Below, in pieces: positions 25,672 to 37,600 of a stretch of DNA of 64,000 nt. This stretch comes from JBCDGZ01 sp038750655 (GTDB lineage Bacteria; Bacteroidota; Bacteroidia; Chitinophagales; Saprospiraceae). Position numbers and translations under genes: made by a program. The notes beneath the pieces were generated by a model. The model was not told the origin of the DNA and made no database searches. It saw only the letters and a list, made by a program, of their open reading frames with translations. The stretch lies in assembly GCA_038750655.1 (NCBI GenBank), contig JBCDGZ010000007.1, positions 23,970-87,969 of the forward strand, written 5' to 3'. Positions within the stretch are counted from its first letter, which is position 1. Each line of letters begins with the position of its first letter.

Positions 25672-28600
25672 ATGAATTGCCTTAGCAGCAATATCCATTT
25701 ATTCCCTCATCGTTTCGGCCGCTGGATCAGGCCGCTGGGCCTTTGGCTGGCCCTCCTTTGTTCATTGTCTCTACAGGCTCAAACCTGGGTCGGTGGTGGA
25801 GATGGCACCTCCTGGAATGATCCCGCTAACTGGGACAACAATGCCGTTCCTGGCCCCGGTGATGATGTGACCATCAACACCCCCGGTTTTGCCATCCTCG
25901 TTCCTGGGGCGGGTAGCGGGACCATCACGCCCATTCGCTCGCTTGACATCAACACCTCCATCAGCAATCTACGCATTATCAATGGAGGCCTGCTGACCAT
26001 CGATGGCACCGGAGGGCCCAATGCCTTTGGACTGCGTATCCAAGGCGGTGGTTTCATCTTTCAGGTGGATATTGGAGGATTGTTACAAATCCAGCATATT
26101 GACGGTCGGGGAATTGTCAATACCAACCGCAGTAATTTTAATAATGAGGGGACCGTATCCATCGAAAATACGACTTCAGATGGCTTGCTGAATGAGGTAA
26201 CACAAGATAATATGGTCTTGAACTTCACTGGAAGTGGAGACCTGCTGCTGGACAATGTAGCAACCGTCAGTGGAAACGGCGTTCATAACCAGATTGGAGG
26301 CAATACCACCTTCAACGGGATCATCAACTTCGATCAGGGCCTGGTAGATATTGATATTGTGGGAAATAATGACGGCTGGCGCAATGCGATCGAGACGACC
26401 GTGAATCAATCTACCATTAATATCGGGCTACAGACGGGCTTGGGAGGATTGATTATGAATAATATCGCCCGCGATGGTATTGCCAACTTCATTTCTGCCA
26501 CTTCTATCAATCAGTGTACCATCAACTTTGGTCCGACAGTTGGAGCAGTAGACATTGACACGACCGGACGTCACGGGATTCATAATGAGTTGGGCAATGA
26601 CGGTTTGGTGAATATGGAGATCAGCGGTGAAATGCTGCTGCAAAATGCCGGTGGAGAAGCCATCCATAATAACGCGGCTAACACCAGTGAGATTAACTTT
26701 ACCAATAGCAATTCGCTGACCATTACAACTATTGCTGGCGCAGGTATCCTTAACCAAGGGACTGGCCAAGTTGTTTATGTCAACAATGATGATCAAGACA
26801 TCCGAATGCTCAATGTGGGGACAACGGGCATTGTAAACCTGGATGGGAGTGTTTTTGTAAATAGAACCTGTGCCTTTATCGGAGTAGGCAGTACCCCAAC
26901 CGGCCTCCTACAGACCGGCGGTGCCCTCTTTTCCAACTTTGGCCTCCTCAACATCGCCGGAACCGTTGGCAACGATGCCACCAGCGCCGGAACCTTCAAT
27001 AACACCGAGGGCCGCGTCCTCGTCACCGGAGGCACCCCCTCCGGCTTCACCGGCGCTACCCCCAATCCCAATGCCGCCCTCAACGACTCCGACGGCGTCC
27101 TCGACGGCATCGGCGGCCTGCTCTCCGAAACCGGCCCCCTCTACCTCGTCGCCAACGGCCAGCCCTTCGCCGACCCCCTCGTCTTCTGTGAAGGCGACCC
27201 CGACATCGTCCTCAGCGTCGTCAATGATCCGGGCGGTGGAATCTACGCTTGGTCCAACGGCGATAGCCTGGTGTCCACCCTCACGCTCGCAGCCCTGCCC
27301 GACAGCAGCGGCCTCTACTCCGTGACCATCACCGACGAGACTGCCGGCCCGGGCTGCGAGACCTATTCGGCCTTCATCAGCCTGGTCGTTAACCCCGCCC
27401 CACCGGCCATCGCCGCTGGCGGTACTACCAGCCTCGAAATTTGCAGCGACGAGCCCGCAGGGGCCGGCCGCCGCGTCACCCTTAGTGACGGCAGCCCGCT
27501 GATTGATAGTATAGCCTGGTCGTTGATCAGCTCGCCTACGGCGGGCGTGCTGACTGACTTTTTTAGCATCATTGGCCCCAACGGGCGGACGGCGGAGGCG
27601 CTGACTACGGCGCCCGCTGGCGACTATATCCTCGAAGCGCAGACCTTTAGTGCCGATGGCTGCGCCAGCCTCAGCGTCGAGACTTTTACCATTACCATCA
27701 ATGCCGTACCTACCGGTACTATCGCCCTCAGCCAACCGACCATCTGCGCTGATGCGATGACCATCGACCTGACCTTTACGGCCAGCGCCGGTACGGGACC
27801 ATTCACCGTCCTACTCGGCTCAGATGCTGATGGCAACGACAGCTTCGACCCCGCCGATAATCTTACGGTTACTCAGAACAATATGGGGAACCCCTTGATG
27901 AGTGGTGATGTGATCAGTATTCAGCGCCTGGCCTTGGAAGATGGGGGTATTGCGGGAGATTATGAAATTCGCCTGCGAACCATTACCGATAGTGAGGCTT
28001 GCCAGCAAGTAGGGGTTGGTCAGGATGTAGCCTTGACCATCAATCCGACGATCATTGATGCAACGGTAAGTCCGATGCTAGCCGAGGTTTGTGCTGCAAA
28101 TGATAATCTACAACTCGCGGTTGATGCTGTAGACGTGGGCGCTGGTTTGGTGACCCCACCCTCGGGCTTCACCTACAGCTGGAGTTTGAGCGCCCCTGGT
28201 CTGGGCAGCTTGGACGATGCCAGCTTGATCAATCCGACTTTCACGCCAGCGGCGGGGCTGACCAGCGATGCGCAGCTCACCGCGACCGTGACCATCGCCG
28301 ATGCCGAAGGCCAGTGTACGGCTACTTTTAGTCGACAGATTAATCTATTTATCCCCCTCACACCAACCGCTACGGCCATCAATACTTGTACGTCTGAGGG
28401 GATGAGTTATAACCTGACCTTAAATAATGCCACTGTCAATCCCAACTCGGGCGGAGTTGTACAATGGTTTGAAGAGGATCCCGATAATGGAGGGACACGC
28501 ATTGATAATTTAGCAACAACTGGTACAAACGAAGAAACCACTTTTAATCTAACCACCTTCATCAACGGCGGTGGAACGCTTTGGGCAGCTATCGTTAATG

Positions 28601-31600
28601 GTCCTTGCAGAGAGGCCATCCCAATAACCGTAAACTTTAATGACCCGCAAGGAACCATTAGCGTTGCTTCCCGAAGCTGTGATCAAGATGGACAGATTAC
28701 TTTGACTTTTAATACCCCACTGGCAGGTAATTTTATGATTGATCTGGCTACGGATGAGAATGATGGCAATGGCTTTGCAGCCACCAGTAATCCTTACACC
28801 GTAGCAGATGGAGACCTGATTGTTTTGACGGCGGGTGTTGACTACGACGCAGCAGCGGTGCAGCTAGGAGTAACGCATACCTTGAGTATCCAGTTGCAAC
28901 GCATCGAAGATGCCGCAGGCTGCTTTCTGGATGGGTTGACCACCACCGTGGCCACTATTGTTGATCCTGATCCGCAGGTCTTGTTGCGGAGCAATGGGGC
29001 GACGGTGAATTCGGGAGACAGCATCAGTGTTTGCAACGGTAGTCCGGCGGGCTACTCCCTTCGCCTGACCGGCAATAACCCCGATGATTTGGATGTCGAA
29101 TTTCTCGTCACCAATATCACCATGGTCCCTCCGATGAGTGTGGACCTCAGTGCGGCCTGGCAGTTAAACACTGCTTATGCAGCTGTCGCTGGCCCTTATC
29201 CGACCGAAACACCAGTACCAACTCCAGTGCTGGCTGCTGGTGCTCTGAGTGGAGCAATCACTTACGAAGTTGTTCCACAAACTACCAACGAAAACTGCCA
29301 GGCCGGCCCGATTACTTTCACCATCCAGCTGGAAGAGACGCCGAATGTCTTTGTCGTAGAAGGTATTACTGCCGATACACTCTGCAACGGCACCTCACCT
29401 TCGGTGACTTTGGCGACCAATTTCTTTCCCAATAATGATGTCGAATTTACCATCACAGTAATTGATGACGACACCGGAGATGGCGATGATGGAGTCGTTG
29501 GGGGAATGAACCAAGTCATTGATGGATCGGTAGCCGTTTATGATCCGATCAATAATTATTCGACCTTCAGCATTCCAGATGTTCTGAGCAATGCAGATGC
29601 GGATGGTACGCCGGGCGATGAGTATGAGGCCCAAACTATTCATTACCAAATTGCAGTTAATCGAAAAAATCCACCCGGCCCTAACTGCGGCTTCCCAGAA
29701 CAGATAGATTTATTTTTCACCATCTTCCCTGATGCCTTTGACCTACTGTCCTTCGCCAACAATGACACCAGCATTTGCTCGGGTGAAAACAGCGACATCA
29801 GCATCGGCCTGACCGTAGAGGGCAATGAGTTTGTCGGCCCCGTCGAAGGCGGGCCTCATAAGATACAGCTGCTCATCACGCCGATGGCTGCACCCGACGC
29901 CAACAATCCTTCGATGATCAGTCTGCCCGCAGCCACCACCATCATCTTCGGCAATGACCCCGATGGTCCCGACGATATTACGGGCACCAGCGATGATGAA
30001 GTCTTGAGCTTCGACATTGCCGATCTGCTGGCCAACGCAACGGGCAACCACGCCCGCATTGCCTATCAATTCGAGGCCACTTTGATTACACCTACTGGTG
30101 ATGAGCTGTGTACACACGTCTTTCCGGAAGAGGTGGTCGTTGTCAACCCGGAGCCTGTTTTAGCGCCGAGTACGCTGACTAGTATTTGCTCGGGTACGGG
30201 CATTCCAGTAGTGGATTTGGTTACCGAGAATCCGATGTCGGCAGCCGGGGCGATGCCTGCTTTGCAGAATGTGACGGCAGACTGGACGATTACCAGCCTG
30301 CCCACAGGAGTGACGGCGACGGCAATGATGGGAACGGAGCAGGTAACGCCTGCGATGGCAGGAACGATACTGACTTTGACGAATATGACAACGACTGCGC
30401 AGGTAGTGAGCTTGGAGTTTGTGCCTCAGAATGCCGTAGGCTGTATGGGGACGCCGCTGGTGGTAGACTTGACCGTGAATCCATTACCCGATGGCGACAT
30501 TAGCTTTGCGACGGGTAATGAAAGCATTTGTATCGGAGAAAATATTCAGCTCGACTTTAGCACAACTACAGGCACTTTGCCCTACGATATTTTGATTGGC
30601 GTCGATCCGACCAATCCGGATGATGCCGATTTTGTTTACGAAAATCTGGCTCCCATTACGGTGACCAATCCTGCTGATGGAATCAGTATTGCCAATGGGG
30701 ATTTACCACTAGCCTTGCAGAGTTTTATTGGAGAAATGAGCATTCGCCTGATCAGCATCACTGATGCCAACGGCTGTGTGCAGTTCATCGGTGATGATGT
30801 TGATTTGACCATTAATGAGTTGCCAAATATTACGGCCAATGGCCCTCGACGCTTTTGTCAAAATGATGATCGAGCAGTATTCATCAACGTAGCCGGAGGC
30901 AGCGGCGATTACAGCTATACCTGGTCGCCCGCGGTCGCTTTTGCCGATCCAACTATCGAAGATGCCGTATTCCTGGCCTCCGTTACTCCCGGTACTTATC
31001 CAGTCACGGTAAATGTTACTGACAACCAAAGTGGCTGCATGGCCAGTGCCAGTCTGGATATTATTATCGAATCTTTACCGGATGTAGCCTTGATGAGCTC
31101 GCCGAGTACCATCTGTGAAGGAGGAAGTATCATCTTAGATTTTAGTGAAACGATTGATGCCGGGTTGCCTTTTACCATCACTGCAATCGCAGACGATGGG
31201 GTAGGAGGTACGGCTACGATGATGCAGGCTGGAAATACCGATACGGGCAGTCTGACTTTTACCGAAGGCACAGACTTTAACGGCTCCGTGACTTTGACCG
31301 ATATTGAAGTCATTTTTGATAATCCACCGAGCAACTGCTCGCGCAGCTATCCCGATATTGCCGTAACCGTTATTCCTGATCCTACTGTGATGATCAGCTA
31401 TACCAACCCTACGGCTGCACAAGGAATGATCTGTAGTGGAGATACGGTACAAGTCGCCCTGAGCACGAATGCTAGTGGTGTGGAAGGCACCGATTATGTT
31501 TACCGACTCGCGGATATTGTTTATGATTTTGGCAACGATGGTGTTGACGGAACGGGCGCTTATCCAACCGGCGTAACCGGGAATTTTGTAATTGGACAAA

Positions 31601-34600
31601 ACCTGCCCACCGGAGCATTACTCAGCGATGTCCTTACCAACACCAATGGCGAGGATGTTCTGATCCGTTACCGCGTACAGGCCGTCCTGCTCAACGCTCC
31701 CAATTGCGAAGGCCCTCTAACCAATATCGCCGTTATCGTCAAACCGGCTGCACCTACCCCTACTGTCACTCTCGCCCTGGACGTGGCCCCCGCTCCAATC
31801 AGCGGCAGCAGCAGCTGCCCGGGCACCCAAGTCGCCTGGAGCATCGCCAACCCCTCAGCCGCCCAGCTGATTTTCCACCTAGACATCAGTAACCCTGATG
31901 AAGTCTTCGGTGCTGGCGTACTGCCCTCCGGGCTGCAAACTGAGGCCGATGGCCTAATCATCGCCCCAACCGCAGCCCCCTACACATTGGGTACCTTCAC
32001 GGCCACCGACGCCGGCACCCTGCTCATCACCCTCACCCCCTACGCCGATGCCAACAGCAACGGAATGCTGGACCCCGAAGAGCAGGCCTGCCCCGGCGCT
32101 ACCATCGACCTTGGCCTCAACGTCGTAGCTAGTCCCGACATCAGCCTGACTTATAACAGCAATCCCAGCGGCAATGCTGGCGAAATCTGTAGCGGCTCGG
32201 CCCTCGATGTCGGACTAAGCAGCAGCAGTACCGGGACAGAAGGGGTAGATTACGAATTTGTGATTATGAATATCCGCCACGATGATGGAATGAGCGGAGA
32301 CAACGATATTTTGACACCTTCGGGATCGGCCAGTGGCTACGGCCCTGTCAACGGCAGCTTGGCTGTTGGCGATGTCGTGAGCGGCGGGCTGACAGAGACC
32401 TTGATTAATACGCTGAGTACAGATGTACGAGTAGCCTATCAGGTCAAGACCCGCTTGATCAATGCACCGAACTGCGAAGGCCCGGCGCGCTGGGTCAATG
32501 TGGTGGTCAAAGGGGCCTTGACGGCGAGCATTACGCCGGTAAGCCCGGTTTGCCTGCAAGATGCGCCGTTTAACTTGACCGCTATGCCAGCGGGTGGCTT
32601 ATTCAGCGGCCCGGGCATCACCGATATGTCATTAGGGACCTTCGATCCGATGGATGCGGGGGTGGGTACCCATACAATTAACTATAGCTTTACCGATGGT
32701 AGTGGCTGTACGGCAACGGCCAGCACGACGATTACGGTTGGACCGGACATTACCTTCCCGCCCGCTGGCCCCTTCTGCGTAGATGCCGCACCGACCATTC
32801 TCCCGGCGATGCCCGCTGGCGGAATCTTCTCCGGCCCGGGCGTTGATCCGAGCACGGGCGAGTTCGACCCTGCTGCTGCTGGCGTCGGCGTTCAGCCCAT
32901 CACCTACACCTTCACCGATGGAAGCGGCTGTACCGGGCAAGTCACCATTATGATTACCGTAGGGCCAAGCCTGGCTCCGACGATTGATCCCGCTGGCCCC
33001 TTCTGCGTCAATGAACCTGCGGTCAACCTAACGGCGATGCCTACCGGAGGCACCTTCAGTGGCCCCGGCATTACCGACGGAGCCGTAGGCACCTTTGATC
33101 CCGCTACGGCTGGCCTAGGCGTTCAGACCATTACCTACGAGGTGATGATCAACGGCTGTATGGCAACGACAACGATCATGATTACCGTACAGGATTTACC
33201 CGTCATTACTTTCGGACCGCCACCATCAGTCTGCGTAGATCGCGATCCTGTAGTCATTTCGGTACTGCCAGCGGGCGGAATGCTCAGTGGCCCCGGTATT
33301 GACGCTGTGGCCAGCACCTTCGATCCCGGTGCGGCTGGCCTGGGTACGCATGTGATCCGCTATACGGTCACCGATGCTAATGGCTGTAGCAATACCGATT
33401 CGATTACGATTACGGTTCCAGAATGCATTGATCCATTTATTACCAATATGGCGCCTTCGATCAGCGATCCTTGTGTCTGTTTGACCAATGGTCGCTTTTC
33501 TGAGGAGGTCGCTATTTTCTCTAATCCCGGAGAAACCTGGACGATTAACTCGACGACTTTACTGAATCCATTGAGTGGTTTACCCTTCCTGGCTGGAACG
33601 GCTTTGGTGGAAGTCCCCATCAATGTAGATACGAGTAGTTATGTCATCACGGGTATCCATTTGGATGGTGCGGGCTATACCTTGAGTGCCAGTAGTCCTG
33701 ATCAGCCGGGCTTAGTATTAACCATTAGCAATACTTGTTTTTATCCGCAGTTGGAATTTGTGGGCTTGAACAATGCGTATTGTTCGGATGCCAATTCGGT
33801 GGTCTTGCAGGCCAGTGCTGGTGGTGCAGCCGGGATGGGGCTGATTCGGGTAAATGGCAATAGCCTGCCGACGACGGAGGACCCTGTGACGGGCATCTGG
33901 TCGGCGGATTTGAATGCGGTGCCACTGCCTGACGGCAGCTATACGGTTAACTTTAGTTTTGATGCCGGAACGGCTGGGTCGATGGATCCTAATGATCCGG
34001 GGTGTGTAGTGGATATTAGCGATGGCTTTCAGCTGATTTCTTCGGCGGGTGCTTTAGCTTGTAATGATACCATTAACCTTTCTTTGGACAATCTCTGTCA
34101 GGGAGAGGTCAGTGCCGACTTTATTTTGGAAGGCACTTATATGCTGGATATTTTCCAGGTCTTTATTTACGATGCCAATAACGATACCTTGACCGGGCCG
34201 ATTGATGCCAGCTATGTAGGGCAATACTTGACCGCTTCGGTGGTGGATACTTGCTCGGGCAATTCTTGCTGGGGAGTTATTTTTGTGGAAGATAAATTTG
34301 CGCCGAGCCTGAGCTGCGGAAGGGATACCATCGACTGTGATGAGGATCGCTCGCCGCAGGCCCTGGGGCTGCCCATTCCCTCCACGGCAGTAGCAACGGC
34401 AACCGGGGCCAATAGCTTTAGTGTGAGCGGCCTGGATTCTTGTGGCCTGGTGACCTTGACCTATGTGGACAATGAGACGACTTCCAGCTGTCAGGGAGAA
34501 TTTGCCTCTAAAATTTTCCGAACCTGGACGGTAGTCGATAACTCAGGCAATTCCGATTCTTGTATAGATACGATTTGTATTCTTCGGGCTACTTTAGCCA

Positions 34601-37600
34601 GTATTGATTTGCCAGAAAACTTTGATGGCATCAGCAATCCGGCCTTTGTGTGTAGCGACACCTGGCCGCAGACTGCCGAGGGCTTCCCAAGCCCAGATAC
34701 AACAGGTCGTCCCGGCAATACCGGCTGTTTCAATATTCAATCGACCTTCTCCGATACCCGCATTGATGTTTGTGAGGGGACTTACAAAATCCTGCGTCGC
34801 TGGACTATCCTCGATTGGTGCAGCAGCGGTGGGGTTCGTTTCCACAATCAAGTGATTAAGGTGATGGACAATGTCGCACCAAGCCTGACTTGCCCCGCCG
34901 ACTTCACCATCGCCATGAATCCTGATCTTTGTGTGGCCTCAGATTTCATCCCCGTACCTACGGCCAATGACCTCTGCTCGTCAACCTTCAGCATCACAGC
35001 CAGTTCCCCCGGCATTACCATCAACCAAAGTGGTAATCTGATTTCCATCAGCAATGTTGCAGCGGGTGTTTACACCATTACCTACACCGTGACAGACGAT
35101 TGCGGAAACAGTGCCAGCTGTAGTGCTCAGATGACTGTAGAAGATCAAATGCCCCCTTCGGCCATTTGTGATCTCAATACCACGGCGACGCTCCAGTCGG
35201 ATGGAACCGTGCAAGTGATGGCCATGACTTTTGATGATGGTTCGTTTGATAATTGTGGAGCCATCTTCGCCAAAGTGCGGCGTATGGACATCAATGGTTG
35301 CGATGGCTTGAACGGCGATGATAACCCGGCTACACCGGCTTATGACGAATGGTTCGACGACTCGGCCTGGTTCTGCTGCGCCGATATAGATACGGTCATG
35401 GTGATCTTCCGGGTCTACGATGTCGATCCCGGCGCTGGCCCAGTCGATGAAAGTCGTCACCAGCAGGGCGGCGACCTGTTTGGCCGATTCAATGACTGTA
35501 TGGTCAGGGTCTTTGTACAAGACAATGCCCCAGCGGCGCTGATTTGTCCGCCAGATATTACCATCAGCTGTACATTCAACTACGATATAAATGATTTGGC
35601 AGCTGACTTTGGTCAGATTGTAGATGATCCGGCCTTGCGCCAGACCATTAGCATCAATGATCCTGGGAATACCAGTGTAGCTCAGCCCAACGACTGGGGA
35701 CTAGATGGCGTGGTCAGCAGTAGCTGTGGCGATTTGGTGAGCGAGACGGTGAGTAGCAATCTCAACTCTTGTGGTATTGGTACCATCACTCGTACTTTTA
35801 GCCCGGCAGGCTCCAGTTCCAGCTGTACACAAACGATAACGATACAGGATTTCAATCCATTTACCGTTAGTGACATTACCTGGCCCGCCGATATTGAGGT
35901 CATGGGATGTAGTGGTGGTGGCGCAGATGTTTCCGTCACGGGCCGTCCGAGTTATATGAACACTGCATGTAAGCTATTGGCCGATACCTTTACTCAGGAA
36001 GTCTTTAATTTTAATGATGCCTGTTCAAAAATCTTCCGTTACTGGGTGGTGATTGACTGGTGTTCTTTCGATAATGCTACCGGAGCAGGAGTATTTAGAG
36101 ATACGCAGGTGATCACGATTTTGGATACGGTTGATCCTGTATTCACCAGTGCTTGTAGCGATACGATGGTTTGTGTACCGAACACCAGCTGTGAAATTGA
36201 TCTGAGCCTTACCGCTACTGCTAGCGACGATTGTACGCCCGATAGCCTCCTGCGCTGGGAATGGGCAGTTGATTTGGACAACGATGGATCGTTCGAAACA
36301 ACGGGCACTGGGCCTACCGTCAGCGGCATCTATCAACTGGGGACCCATTTGATCAGATGGATCGTCAGAGATGGTTGTAATAATTCCAGCACCTGCGAGC
36401 GATTGGTCACTGTAGCCGATTGTACCGCACCGAACCTGATCTGCCGGGTAGCTGTAGGCGTACCGCTACCACCGCGTACGGGTTCTGTAGATGTCAATGC
36501 CAGCCTCTTCAACCTGAGCACTACTGACAACTGCTCGCCGCCCGACAGCATTCGTTTCACCTTCTCCTCAGACATCAACGATACGTTGCTTACGCTGGAT
36601 TGCTTGACGGCCCGCGATACCATTGAGCTGGACATCTTTGCCTTCGATCAGTTTGGCAACCGCTCCGATTCTTGTACCGTAAGTGTCCGAGTTACAGGCT
36701 GCGATTCGCCGCCAACGGCAACCATCACTGGAGATATTCTGACGGAGGAAGGCCTCGAAATGGAGGACGTCATGGTTCGCCTCGATGGAGGAATGAATAC
36801 TGAAGAAATGACCGATCTGGCCGGCGGCTACGCCTTCGACAGCTTACCGACAGGCTACAACTATACCATTACTCCCGAAAAGAATACCGATCCGCTCAAT
36901 GGCGTCACCACCTTCGATTTGGTCTTGATGAGCAAGCACATTCTAGGGGTCGAACCCCTGGGCTCCCCCTACAAGATCATCGCTGCCGACGTCAATGCAT
37001 CCGGTACGGTGACGACCTTCGATATGCTGCAATTGCGCAAGCTGATCCTGCGCATCGACAATGAGTTCAGAGACAATACCTCCTGGCGCTTTGTAGATCG
37101 CGACTACCGCTTCCCCGACCCAGTTAATCCTTTCGCCAGCGCCTTCCCCGAAGCCTACTTCGTCAACGGGCTGGCGCAGGACCTGCGCTCGAATTTTGTG
37201 GCCATCAAGACGGGGGATGTCAATTGTAGTGCCGTCACTAATCTGCTAGGGGCAGATGATCGGGGCGATTACCCTGACTTGATCTTCCAGCTAGAAGAAC
37301 AAGGCCTGCAAGCGGGCCAAAGCTACGAAGTGCGCTTCACCGCCGAGGACTTTGAGGAGCTACTGGGTTATCAGTTCAGCCTGAACTTCGATCCGGATCT
37401 GCTGGAATTTGTTGGCGTCCAAGGCTTGGCGCTGCCGGAGCTGTCTGCCGATAACTTTGGCCTGCATAGCTTGGAGCGTGGCCTCATTACCACCAGCTGG
37501 CATCGCCCGCAGGGATTGACGATCAGCGAGGGGCAGCCGCTGTTTGCGCTGCGCTTCCGCGCTAAGGGGAATGGTCGACTCAGCGAGGCTTTAGCCCTGG